DNA of 64,000 nucleotides, taken from positions 434,001 to 498,000 of the forward strand of contig JAIWND010000017.1 in NCBI GenBank assembly GCA_025330725.1, given 5' to 3'. The first letter of the stretch is position 1; each line of letters begins with the position of its first letter. Below, in pieces: positions 49,974 through 62,181 of the stretch. Origin of the DNA: Chlamydoabsidia padenii (Eukaryota; Mucoromycota; Mucoromycetes; Mucorales; Cunninghamellaceae). Below the pieces are notes generated by a model. It did not search any database, had not been told where the DNA came from, and worked only from the letters and a program-made list of their open reading frames with translations. The position numbers and the translations under genes are program-made.

Positions 49974-50266
49974 ATGTCTCAATCTTCGACAGACTTTTAT
50001 GACGAGGAATTTGGGTTCAAATGTAAACGAATTAATCGCCGGCGTTTACAATCTGTCGTCTCGACTACCACGAATGAAGACGACCATAACGACCAAGAAA
50101 ACATTATTGGCCATAATTATGATTATGATAATGATAATGACTTGAACAACAAAGACACATCCAACAAGAAAAGGTCAAAGGGAAAAGGTGTATCTACTGG
50201 AAATACCTTTAAACAAGTTGATTTTAACTATTTGGTAAGTGAAAATAGTAAAGTAGTCCAAAAGGA

Positions 50267-50331
<65 letters not shown>

Positions 50332-50593
50332 ATTCACACATTTTTATTCTTGTTGATAGAGGAACCCTGTGCTCTCACCCATCTCACCTTATACACCTCA
50401 CAGTCAAGAACAACAACTACCTAGCTCCTTCATCACTGTCACGACTCTATCACCAGAACATACTGGACCTCAGACAGCACATGACACGACAACACCTACA
50501 TTCGACTCTACACTACTTTATGATATCGACTCCACTGACAATGTGGACTTTACTTTTGAAGAATCAGAACCAGGCAAGTTTATCTATCTTATC

Positions 50594-50633
<40 letters not shown>

Positions 50634-51795
50634 ACTAATCCTTTACAATCAATAATAGTAACACCACCTACACTTGCCCAACCTTCTTTAGAACTACTTC
50701 CACCAGACGAGACTGAAGTACCTAATTTCGAACGACTTCGAAATCAACTAATTAAAACCTGGCAGCACAATATTGAAAAGCGCCTTTTTAACGTCGATGG
50801 AATAGATGACACTGATGAAAACGATTGTAAGTCAGGAGGAAAAGATCAACATGATTGATAAATTTGACTCACTCGTATATATATAGTACGAAGGGCAATG
50901 GAGAAACTAGCAAATCATGATTTTAGTCCATATGTCAGTCAACATTCGGTAGGTTATTTAATATCTTCACACATCGATCCATTACTCACTTGTCTTTTTT
51001 ATTGAAAAGGACAAAGATGAACTCGAATTGACCTATGTACGACCTAATCCAAGTGACGAACGGAATAGAATCAAGATTGACCAATACAAGAAAGTTTTTG
51101 CAGTGTAAGTGAAAATAAAGACGAACAGAAATAACATGGTACTAAATGCTTCTTTTTCTTCTTCTTTTGCATGTAGAGCGGAAAAGGAAAAAGAACAACG
51201 AAGACAATGGATATCCGAAGTTTATAATTATCATGCCATGGCACAAGATACATACCCGCAAATTGAAGCAAAGGACAATCTTGGATCATACGAAGACTAT
51301 ATCGACCACTTGGATTCGTATGAAGGGGACTTTATGCAGTCAACCAAGCAAATTCTTGACAACATCAGCACCACTATCGACACCAACTCAACACAGCAAC
51401 CAGATCAAGAGAAGAAACTTCGTGGAATTACAGAACTACGGCAACAGCTCAGTTCCATGTATGAACAACAAAAAGAATCAGGTGAAAGTGCTGATCGTCT
51501 AATGAAGGAAATTGCAAATAAACTGAAACAAGATATGCTACGATTCCCTACCCTCACTGGCAACAACAATAACAACAACAACAGCAAGAAACTAGACAGC
51601 AACGACCACTCACAATCTCCAACTCCTAATGGTTCATCATCGCCTCTGTTACTAAAAATCACTCAACAGGATCATTTAATCGATTATATGAAGGATCGAT
51701 CGAAGAAACGGCTGATACTAGGTTTAACTGAAGACAAGGACATGGAGGCAAAGGCAACTTTTGAATTCCTGCAACTACTCTCCAAACTACCTTGA
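49974..51795 (+). CDS. Unrecognised acidic/coiled-coil protein, six exons
   Basis: Exons 49974-50234, 50360-50573, 50659-50826, 50887-50948, 51010-51104 and 51177-51795 join in consistent phase to 472 residues. The N-terminus is acidic and Asn/Asp-rich with basic KRINRRR and NKKRSKGKG patches; the middle is Ser/Thr/Pro-rich; the C-terminal half is helical (NFERLRNQLIKTWQHNIEKRLF, KEQRRQWISEVYNYHAMAQ, ELRQQLSSMYEQQKE), ending TFEFLQLLSKLP. No known domain recognised; a structural nuclear or kinetochore-type role would be speculation. Intron 1 holds about 57 T's (50270-50326). Intron 2 appears to be GC-AG (GCAAGT...ATAG) with a (TTA)n tract. Confidence 0.75.
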
Positions 51796-52046
51796 AACCA
51801 GCTTATCTCATCTCACCTTGTCAATAGCATTTTTTTTTAAACTTAAATTTCCTCTTATCTATACTATTATATATAATAAAATCAATAAAACTACTTTTAC
51901 CATATTTACTTGTCCCTTTGTAAGCGATAGATGACCGTTTTGGGTTGGGGCGGGTTTTGAATTTTGTAGGATTAAAAAAAAAAAAAAAAGGCGGATGCAT
52001 TTTATCATTCTTCTTCTTCTTCCTTCTTGGACATTTCTAAACATCG

Positions 52047-55000
52047 ATGGGTGAAAAAAAGATCTTTGACAATGTTGTTTTTACTCTGGATCCAGCTCTT
52101 GGCTTTCTTCAACGCTCAAAGGTAACTACTTGTCCCTCAATATATAATGTCAAATCTAATTCACTAACCTTTGCTTTCTCACTCTTTCTTTCTAGTTGAT
52201 GACTGACTTGGTGGATAACGGTGCCAAATTATGGAATGGTGAACAAGCTGAACACAATGTGTCTCGTCCTACTCATACTATCGCCAATCGTGCAGTGAAA
52301 ACTCACGCTGGATGTATCGTAACGGTAAGGCAGACCTTTTTTTTGACAACAATCTCAGGTTTCACTAATGTATGTATACTTACTTTTTATTTTTTGAAAC
52401 CTCAACTAGCCTGATTGGGTGGAAGCTGGTATTAGGAATGGATTCACTCACGAGTAAGTACAGACAACATGGATCCACTACTAATTAACGATGCACTAAT
52501 GTCGCTCTTTTTTTTTTTTTTACTATGGCAGGACAAAGTACTACTTCCCTGACGCCTTCAAATTCCTCACTGGTGTCGTAGTAGCGTCAACAAATGTAAT
52601 CGAAATACTTTTTTTTTTTCATTATTGTTTGACTGTTTGCTAATGTTTTATATTGATGTAGATACCGCAACGGGATCGAGAGGCTATCTTTGGTGCCACT
52701 GTCGCCCTTGGTGGACAATATCGTAAATCTTTGACCAGTGATGTTACACACCTAGTATGTCTTGCACCAAATGGGGTAAGTGTCAAAATGAATAAAATGA
52801 TCAGTTTGAAAGCTATGCTAACTTTTATCTTTTTCTCATTAGGATGTTTACAAGAAAGCAACAGAGACAATGGCTGGAAAGGTGAAAGTCATATTACCTC
52901 ATTGGTTCGATAACTGCTTTAAATTGTCTCGGCTGGTAAAGGAGGTAAGTTAAATTTGTAAATCATTCATACTGTAAAAAGAAAAGATAAAATACTAAAT
53001 ACACGTTTATTACTTTAGGACATGTTTTTATTCCCGAATCCACCCTTATTGCAACCACATCTTGGGCATGAAAATGGCGAAGGGACTCTGACTTTAACCA
53101 ATAACAATGCACCACCGTGGCCTCGCTTTGGTCCTGATGTGTGCGCTTTACCAAAACCTGAATATATCCAGTCCCTCACACCAGACAAGCATCTCTTTGA
53201 TGAAACTTTGATCTATCTCCATACCGATGTCGCTCTATCTCATTCAATGAGGATCTCCTTGTCTTCGCAATTGGAAGCGGCAGGTGCAACACTGACGACA
53301 AACTATACCGTAGCCATAAGCTCGACTAAACGCCTGACTATTTACATCTTCAAGTTTAGATATGGTGACCAATACATGACAGCAGCCAAGGAAGGACATA
53401 TGGTGGCAAGTCCAGACTGGTTAATAAATACTATATATCGTGGTCATATAGAATCACCTTTACGATCACTGTATGACTTTCCTGCACCAAGGGGTCGTAT
53501 TCCTGGTATGGAAAACAAGGTAAAGTCTAGATGGGGTGGGAGATGGGGTGAATATATCTGTGTTAACTTTTATATTGTTTTTATTATCTGTGTAGGTTGC
53601 TACAATCACTGGTTATGAAGCTGGAGCAAGGGCTTTGATCTTTAGTCTTTGTAATTTTGTTGGTCTACGCTGGACAGTCAATTTGGAAAATAATACAACA
53701 CTCATTATATGCTCAAAGTAAGTAGATAATGTTTTATACCTGACATGGATCTTAACAACAAAACTCTTGTTTTATATAGACGTGGAAATGACAAGTACAA
53801 AGTTGGTCGATTACGAAATTGTGATATTGTCAATCATCTATGGCTGGAAGATTGCTATCAATATTGGGAATTCAAGTCTATGGCAATTGAACGATATACG
53901 GTTTTCCCTGATAACAATATTTTACAAGACTTGGTCGGAAAAACACCATTACTCAGAACCGAAGTAGAACGATGGAACAACAAGGACACTCGACCTCACA
54001 TGCATAATTATCTTCCTCCTCATCTAATTGCTGGTCCCTTTTTGACCCCTGAACAAAAGAGCTCGCCTGGAATGACACGGTCTCGGCAGCATCCTTCTGG
54101 TTCTGTGCAAGGTGATACTGACGATAGGACAAGATCAAAAATGGATTTGCAACGGCTGGATACCACGTCATCAACTAGAGCCGACAAGACAGAAGCATCA
54201 AATGAAACTACAGATCAAGAAAAAGACAAGGAATCCGACAAAAACGGTAGCCCTGGAGGGACAATGCAGACATCAAGTACGGCAACAGGAAAACAACGAA
54301 ATTCAGCAGTATCAGGTCTACGATCGAAACGACCGAGATTGGAAACAAGTAAAACACTATTGGAGCAACCATCACAATCAACAGATGAATCATCTTTGGA
54401 GCATATATCACAACCATCCTCCACTCCAGAGGTTTCCAGTGAATCGGTCTCATCCTCTAAAAAGCAGCCTACACCATCTTTGAAACGAAAACGAAATGAA
54501 CTGACATCTATGGACTTGAATGACCCTGATACTGTCAATACTACTACTTCACCAACACCAGGCGATTCGACTGAAAAAATTACAGCGAATGATGAAATGG
54601 ACGAGGAACGTGGTCCATCTGTAGGAAACACTCTTTCATTTGTGGAATCTCCGACAACCATCACCACAACATCATGCACATTAACCAAGACCGAAGAAAA
54701 GGTAAGATAGTAGATAGATCTATATTCAAACTTTTTTTTTTTTTTTTACCTAACATACTAACATTATTTGTAGTCCATCAAGAAACTAGGTAGTGCGATC
54801 GTATCGGAAATCACCAAAGCAGATATCCTTATCGTCAATGACCGTATCCTGCGAACACCAAAGTTTTTATGTGCTGTCAACCTGGGTACCACTATCGTCA
54901 CAAAGCAGTGGCTAACCGACTCGATTGCTAAACAAACTTGGTGCTCTCCCTCTGACTACCAAGTCCACGACAAGGAAATGGAAGGAAACTATGGCTTTAC

Positions 55001-55355
55001 TCTTCACACCAGTCTTCTCCGTGCTCAACAAGGTATCCAGGCGGAAGGGAAACGTGTTCATGGAACTTGGCTCCAAGGGTATGAAGTCTGTGTCTTACAA
55101 GCATCATCTGGACAAATGTTGAAACAAGTGGTGGAAACGGCTGGGGGAAAATACATTCAGGTACCGAAACGGCATGCTTTGGGACTCAAGAAAAAGGACG
55201 GCATCAAGTTACTGGCTCTGACGAACAAGGAGGACAACAAACACAGAGGCTGGAATGATCTTCAAGAACATGGATTCTCCATTTATGATCAAGAATTGGT
55301 GATTATTGGATCTCTACGTCAAGAACTAGTATTAGATTCATTTAAATTAGCTTGA
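52047..55355 (+). CDS. brc1: Multi-BRCT DNA-damage scaffold protein (Brc1/Rtt107-like)
   Basis: About eleven exons from ATG 52047 (MGEKKIFDNVVFTLDP). BRCT-type units recur: DLVDNGAKLW...THTIANRAV...PDWVEAGIRNG; IFGATVALGGQYRKSLTSDVTHLV...KVILPHWFDNCFK; LEAAGATLTTNYTVAIS...ASPDWLINTIYRG; VATITGYEAGARALIFSLCNFVGLRW; a Ser/Thr/Pro-rich, acidic linker (about 54050-54700, with SKRPRLE and LKRKRNE NLS-like clusters); and a C-terminal pair, KADILIVND...TIVTKQWLTDSI and VVETAGGKYI...ELVIIGSL. N-terminal BRCTs, a linker, then a C-terminal BRCT pair is the Brc1/Rtt107 plan; the last pair binds gamma-H2A in that family. A GGGGCGGGTTTTGAA motif lies about 95 bp upstream. Confidence 0.85.
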
Positions 55356-55629
55356 TGATAACAAATAAAAAAAACCTTTGAACCATTGTAATAATATCTC
55401 TTTTTTGATTGGCTGGCGGTCGGACCCAGATGGGTTTTTTAGGGGTCTGTTTTTTTATTTTGATTTTGGTTTTTTTCTGTTTCTCTTCCCCATTCACCCC
55501 TCTCTTCTTCATTCGTTTACCAATTGGCTAACTGCCTTTGGTCTCTGATTCCCCCCTTCTTTCTACACCACTTTATCAATCCATTGGAAAAAAAAAAAAA
55601 AGAATAAAGACGACCCTTCTCTTCTTTGT

Positions 55630-56713
55630 ATGAACTATCTCATGGAACGGGACACAGCAGCTCATGATTTGGCAGAAGTACGAAAACTAATTGACAGTAT
55701 GAATTCGTTAGTCAATCAGCAACAACAACAACAACAACAACAACAGAAACAGCAACAGGAGCAACTTAAACAACAGCAGCAACAGCAAGATCAAGAACAG
55801 AAACGGAATGAACAGGAGCTTTTGAAACAACAAAGATCAACAACGACGGATAAATACCCAGCTGAAACAACCTCAGGCACCACTCCACGAATACACAATT
55901 CTCTCCCGGCAAACAAGCTTCCTCCCCTCACTCAAGATAATGCTGCTGCTTTCTTGGCCGCCATGGCTGCTGCAGCTGCCGCCGCCGCCGCGAACTCGCA
56001 ACAACAACAACAACAACAATCTTCTCAAGCAACTACTACACATCAGTCCACTCCTGAAAACAAACCAGCCTCACCCACTCAACAACATTCTACGTAAGTA
56101 CCCTTTCGTAAAAATAAAAAAAAAAGTGTATTCTGACCCCTTGTATACTAGAAACCAGCAGAAACAATCAACAAACCCTCCTTCTAATGGTATTGTGATT
56201 GAAGTCACTCATTTATTCTTCAATCGCACTTTATACTTCCAATTATCATGTAAGTCAAAAGAGAGGGGGTTGGATAGGGTGGTGTAGTTAACAAATGTGT
56301 GTGATAATAGTGGATGCGACAATTGAACCTTTGGTGGCATGGCTGCGTTTATCCTTCAACGATAACTCTGTCTCTGGTATGGTCCTTCAATACAAAGGCA
56401 CCGATGGTTTATGGAAATGTTTATTAAATCGTAAGTTGATGATGGTTGTGACCAACGATTTCAAAAAACTAACACTTTTTTTTAGGTGATGATTCTTTAA
56501 AACGGGTGTTGAATCAATCCTTAAAAAGTAACACCACTATACTATATATGCGGGTCCCACGGGAACAAGATCTGTTAAGTGTAAGTAAAAAAGATATTAT
56601 ATGGGAATGTAGATGACTAACACTTTTTTTTTATTATTATAATTATTACTACTATTTAGTCCGGATATACGGATCGACGTCTTCTAGCCTTGACCAAACC
56701 TAGTGGTGCATGA
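55630..56713 (+). CDS. polyQ/polyA protein with PB1-like C-terminal domain
   Basis: Five exons (55630-about 56094, about 56152-56249, about 56310-56430, about 56486-56580, about 56660-56713) splice in phase. The N-terminal exon is a Gln-rich coiled stretch (two long polyQ runs), a Pro/Thr region, then a run of about 10 alanines and another polyQ. The conserved part comes after it: IVIEVTHLFFNRTLYFQLS, LDATIEPLVAWLRLSF, GMVLQYKGTDGLWKCLLNRDDSLKRVLNQSLKSNTTILYMRV. The strand-helix-strand order and an acidic/aromatic turn resemble a PB1 or ubiquitin-like fold; this is inference from pattern. Ends RRLLALTKPSGA. Product unknown; possibly a transcription regulator. Confidence 0.65.
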
Positions 56714-59700
56714 TGGATCCTATCTAGTGTAGCTTTTTTTATACTCTTGATTAGTTTGTTAGGCGATATTTAAATACATTGGTGGAAACTGCTTGATTAT
56801 TATAATAATAAAAAAACATTAATATAACTCTATACACAATGATTGTTTTATGGGGGTGGCATTGTATACGTACTGTAGACTGGGGTTATAAAAGAAGTAA
56901 TAAAAACGGAATGGAGCTGTGGCTTCGCTATAAGGCTGTCTTTGAATCCGGATGCCAACGGGATCCATGGAATCTTTTTTTTTTTTTTCCAATGATAGAG
57001 TGAGTGCACGGGGAGAAGCCGAGTTGAGAGAGACTGCGCTATTCATACCAAAACCAATGCCTACACCACCCGTCATAACCCAATCATTAAGAGATACACA
57101 CCATATCCCAATCATAAAACACATCCGCCATAGCCCAACTATTAAAAAACGCTGGATATAGCCCAAATGGACGCCAGTCGGCGACCTCCGGTCGCTTATT
57201 GTACACAACAATGAGATTTTATTCATGCAAGTGAAAGCGGTGTTTTAACTTTTGATCTTGATTCTGCATGAATTTCCCAATCCAGTAAACTAAATGCCAT
57301 TGTCAGGGGTAGTCTAGAAGAAGAGCAGTTCACGATTGAAAAAAAAAAAATCCAGAGTCTTTCCTGACTATGGAGATTCAAATCCCGATTCATGCAACTT
57401 TACCTCTACTCATGTGGCCCACCTAATCATACTCCCCCTACACCTGGCCCACGGGGTGGCGAGATTTGATTCAGGATTTGATTCTATTATTTTCTCACAT
57501 TAATTGATGAGGGTGCACCTCTATCTTAACAACTTCACTCGGGTGACTTTATCCTTTGATTTGATCTTCTTTTGTTTCTTCATCCTCCTTTTCAGCTGCC
57601 TGGTTCTCTCTACCTCTCCTTCAAGCTCCTTTGGCAAGGTGTATCCACCCTCCTACTTCCACTTCCCGTATGTGCCACTAAGGCTTCGATGATTTTCCCA
57701 ATCAAACATTCACAAAGATAGTTGGCCATCGGGGGGGGGTTACAACTATGCCTGGCGAGTTACCGCTCCTCTTACCCTTCACTGCATCAAGTTGGTAAGC
57801 TTTATCATTTCCATAGACAAAAGGGACTGATCACACGTACTAACTGACTGATTACTTTCTTTTCCCATGTATGATTGCTTTTGATCACTTTTTTCAACTA
57901 CTTTTAAACATGAAATATTTTATTGTTGCTTTTATTTAATCAATAAAACTGGTAGATTAAATTTATACAAGACAAAGGGTTAAAAAGTTTTTATTAATGC
58001 GTTAAACAAAGAGAAGAGAAGGCTAGTCCCGATCATACTATCATTAAACTATTATCAGCACAAGGATCAAATGTGAGGAGCCTTGATCCAAAGCAGGATG
58101 CCCACATCAGGGGTAGCAGCAGTTCACAATGTCCTTGAGATAGTCTTTTTTTTTTTTCGTTCCGCCCGCCATCCGTGTTGCCGATTCTTATACCAAACTT
58201 CATGAGGATCAAGGATTGTTTTTTTGTTGACCTTGTCGATGTAGTGTTCCCAGTTATAGTTCCTTCATTTTGAGCCAATTCTGTCGTTTCTGTGTATGGC
58301 AGCTCGTCGAATGTCTTTCATAATGATACTTGGTAGGTTTCCGCCGCAGTAATCATAAACTTGATCCTGTGAGTTCCATCGAGTCCCTGTCCACTGCATC
58401 CATCATTTATTATTGTAGGCGAAGATATTAAGTACTGGTGATAATGCTGTGGGTATGTTGTATTCTATTGGGCTGTTGATAGCATCGCCACCAAGATTCC
58501 ATCCGCATTCAATATGATCAGACACGGCTACTATAGTATATGTATAAAAGACAGTTAGTAAGGTTTCAATTTCCGAGGTGATAAAGATGGCTTACCCTAT
58601 TTGCATCAACACGTTTTGAAGGTGATCCAACTGATTTGAATAATTCCTTCACCTTGCCAGTTATTTTCAATGGCGTTGGATAAGATAAGCTGTAATTGTT
58701 AAAACGTAATTGATAGATCCCTATACATATATACGAGGTTAGTAACTTTTGACGGAATAAAGTACAGAGGACTTACCAGTTGGTTGAAAATGCATCGTTG
58801 CCCAAATATAATTGTGCTGCCTAAACATGATAGAAATGGAAAGTAGATAACGGTTAGCAAATGTATAATGATAGATAATAGGTTATTGTTAGTTTACCTT
58901 TATCAGTAGATGCTCCGCATCTATTTTGTTTGAAGCGTAATCCTTCAAAAACTAAAACAAAAGAAAAAGATGAGTTTATTTTATAGTCAAGATTGTTCAA
59001 TACAAGTATACCAGCAGCAGAACCGTTATACTAAAAAGGAGGGAAGAAGAGGAAGCAACAAAGAAACCATTGAAAGTGTCAACCCTCCCCCCTCAAATTG
59101 ATTGTATATTCAAACGCCGCCTGTCGTTCGTACTTGGAAAAAAAAAACCCCCCCCTACTTTCTTCTTTTCTTTTTCAATCGGTAACTTTACAATAACGCC
59201 TCCTGCGATAATGACACTGATGCCACGCAACTTTGAATGCCTTTGAAGACCTTTGACGACTCCATAAACAGCGAATTCAACAATGACTTTGGCCAATTCG
59301 AGAGGTTTATACTTTTACAGGATGGGTGGATTGCAGCTACTCGCCACTAGAAGATAACAATACGGAACACACACTCTCTCTATCTCTCTCTATCTCTGGC
59401 ATAGCCTATTAACTACCTTGATTTTGTAACGAAACTATAAGGTAAGTTAACAGACAAACAAAAGTAATTGTAATTGATTTAGGAACTGATTTGTGTGTTT
59501 CAGAGCTCTTGCATGGGTGCGAACGTATAATGGCACCACTCGGACCGACTTTGTAATCCTCTACCATTGTCATTATTATGTTTGCTTGTCAAAGGAGAGC
59601 TTTATACAACTGGCTCTATCCTCTTTTATCAGCTACGTAAGAAACGATCATGTCAGGTGCTGAATATGTGGATCCCCTTTGACTCCGGTGTGGCTCATGA

Positions 59701-60713
59701 GGACAAGGTGATACTTGGCAAACCCATCTTAATCAAGGGTAATCAAAGATAAAAGGCATATTGACACTGTGCGGTAATATTAACTCAATTGTGGATACTC
59801 TTCATAGGACAACCCTGAAGCATGACATTGTTACACGTCAACGAAGAAGAAGAAAAAGAAGCCTAACGTCAAAGTGATACTCATCATGCACCCTCTCGAC
59901 ATTGACCATGCGATGCACCTCGATTATCGGCGAAATATGGTATTGACCATTTTTCCGTTAAAATTCTCTGGGCGACTTGTATCACAATCACTGCTTGTCG
60001 ATTTATAGTAACGATCTTCCCCACATCATACATGCTTACTTACAATTGACAACATCAATATCAACAACCCATCATTCTTACATATGATCAGCACCTTGAC
60101 TCTTGTTTTTTGGGGAGGGTGTTCATGGTAATACTCTCTGTTTGATCCAATGATGTTACTGGCTCTTACTAGCATCTCATCAAACCGTGATACAACGTGC
60201 CTGGGACATTTGTTGTATTGGATTTTAGGAAAAAGGGTGGTGCAAAGTGTCCTGGGAACAAAATGACTGGTGTGTCCAAATACTAACTGTAGACTATTAG
60301 GAATACATATTCAAATTAGATTAGACATTATACATGGTTTATATTATTACAATCTGAATCAAAAATAAAACTCTTTTAGACCCCGTCCAGATTTTACCTT
60401 TTGTCTACACTTGTTGCCGTGTTGAATGAATACTTTGGGGATACATATGGGATATTTAAAATGTTACCATTTGATATACATTGTTTGGAGTGTGGGTACT
60501 CAATAGCTTCATATGACAGGGAACTTATGTTGTGGGGCCGGGGAAAAAACGGCCCGTCGAGAAGCGATTAGGGTTTGCCTTTGGTGTACTTGCGCAATAG
60601 CGCGCAATTTCGGTATTACATTCTACTGGTATTTTAGTTTCTGCCATTTGTTTTGTTTTTCTTTTTTCATCTTCTTCTTAACACAATTTACAAAAAAGAA
60701 AAAGAAAAGAAAC
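56714..60713. other. Gene-poor 4-kb region
   Basis: No clearly functional gene. It includes the degenerate multi-exon candidate at 58280-59300, a promoter-motif copy at 57376-57390 (GATTCAAATCCCGATT), and AATAAA at 57940-57945. Frames at 56819-57226, 57504-57692 and 59567-59752 lack domains. The T-rich stretch 60640-60700 belongs to the sulfotransferase 5' region. Confidence 0.35.
58280..59300 (-). pseudogene. Degenerate or unresolved multi-exon gene
   Basis: On the minus strand, several exon-like blocks bounded by GTAAG/GTAAAC donors and TAG acceptors occur in a row: MAKVIVEFAVYGVVKGLQRH... (from 59296), YNGSAAG (about 59020), FEGLRFKQNRCGASTDK or the alternative frame FLKDYASNKIDAEHLLIK (about 58910-58960), AAQLYLGNDAFSTNW (about 58790-58825), a basic block with PTPLKITGKVKELF (about 58600-58715), and HIECGWNLGGDAINSPIEY (about 58430-58530) followed by TGA. 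I cannot find one set of joins that stays open, so it is either a pseudogene or a gene whose structure I have misread. No family recognised. Confidence 0.3.
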
Positions 60714-61532
60714 ATGCCACTTGAAGTTATTGGTGCAGGATTTGGTAGAACGGGAACGATGAGCTTACACCTTGCTCTTGAAAAGTTGGGGTATGTATGC
60801 TAAATAACATTCTTCTTTTCCAACCAGCTTACACTTGAATTATCTATGCAGGTACCCTACCCATCATATGATCAAATTGATAAATGATCCTACTCAAGAT
60901 ACCGGTGTGTGGACGCGCGCCTATGATAACCCTGATACGCATGAAGATGAATGGGAGAAAGTATATGGAGAGTACCGAGCAGCAGTTGATTGGCCTACGG
61001 TAACATTCTATAAGGGTAAGATGGGGGAGGGTGTTCCTGAATGACCGATGAACCAACTCGACCTTTCCCGATTTGGGCAATGAAATCATGCAAATTAGAA
61101 CTCAGTCAGCGCTACCCCAATGCCAAAGTCATTTTAACTGTTCGGTCAGCAGAAAGTTGGTATAAATCCATGCACAATACTATCTTTGCAACAATGAAAA
61201 AAAATCTAGACGAAGATCAAAGCGACAAACCCGAGTTTGTGAAAAAGATTATGACAATGGTCCAGCATACCGCTTTGGGTGGTATACTCGAAAAAGATTT
61301 CAACCAAATTTATGATCAGGAATTTATGTGTAATCTTTTCAACAACCATATTGAAGAAGTCAAGCGTACTATTCCTGCTGATCGTTTGTTGGTGGTCGAA
61401 CTTGGTTGTGGATGGGAACCTATATGTAAATTCCTGGGTAAAGAGGTCCCTAATGAACCATACCCTTCAACAAACACCACCGAAGATTTCAATAACCGTC
61501 TCAAAAATATTTCCTTTGATCAAAAGGTCTAG
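60714..61532 (+). CDS. Sulfotransferase-family protein (P-loop NTPase fold)
   Basis: Three exons (60714-60790, 60852-61015, 61099-61532) give 224 residues. The N-terminus is the PAPS-binding P-loop region (VIGAGFGRTGTMSLHLALEKLG), followed by YPTHHMIKLINDP, DWPTVTFYK|ELSQRYPNAKVILTVRSAESWYKS (the 3'-phosphate-binding RSAESW motif), then a helical region and VVELGCGWEPICKFLGKEVPNEPYP, the family's C-terminal signature. This small fungal sulfotransferase-like family (Sulfotransfer_4 type) is mostly uncharacterised; the substrate is unknown. The second intron is longer (83 nt) and readable as a frame without splicing, but only the spliced form keeps the domain continuous. Confidence 0.88.
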
Positions 61533-62181
61533 ATTAGTAAATGGGGGTTTTTTTGTTTCGAAATAAAACTTTTTGGCTGATGTGTATGATCCTTTCTCGC
61601 TTTTTTTTTTTTTTCCCGCTGCTAGTAAACGGGCGGGATTTATAAATATATTGTTTGCATAGAAGTCTTCTTGAACCTTGATTAATTCTGCGTTGCAAGT
61701 TGATATACAGTGTATTGTTACTATGAGGAACCAGTTTTAGTTTAGCTGGTATGAAAGAAGTTGGCCTATTCAACTGGATGGATTTATGCCGAGATCATCA
61801 TTTTATATAAAGTTAGATTTGCGGTGTTTTAATTTTCTAATAAAAAAAAATTCAAAAGACCATCCGAGTTACTATCAATGAATATGTATATGAGATTCAT
61901 CAATTTAAGAGATGAATGAATCTATTAATGGTATTATTTCAGTTTGATAGCATGCTTCAAACGTATCCCATTATTATAATGAGTTGTATGAGTTCATATT
62001 GAACGAGCAGAATCTTTTTGACGATCCATCCAAAAATAGATATCCCGCCGTGCGTCTTACCCCTAATAAAGGCTGACCATGAAACTGAAATATTTTTTTT
62101 TCTTTCTATTTTCTTTTTCTCTTTAACTTTACTATACCCTCTTTTACTTTTATCCCTCTCCATATACTTGCACTGAATCGT
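61533..62181. promoter_or_regulatory. Intergenic/promoter region of the cation transporter
   Basis: GGGCGGGATTTATAAATA (about 61631-61648) and ATCCCGCCG (62042-62050) are copies of the recurrent motif. T-rich tracts at 61600-61616 and 62089-62130 precede the transporter ATG. No gene. Confidence 0.35.
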
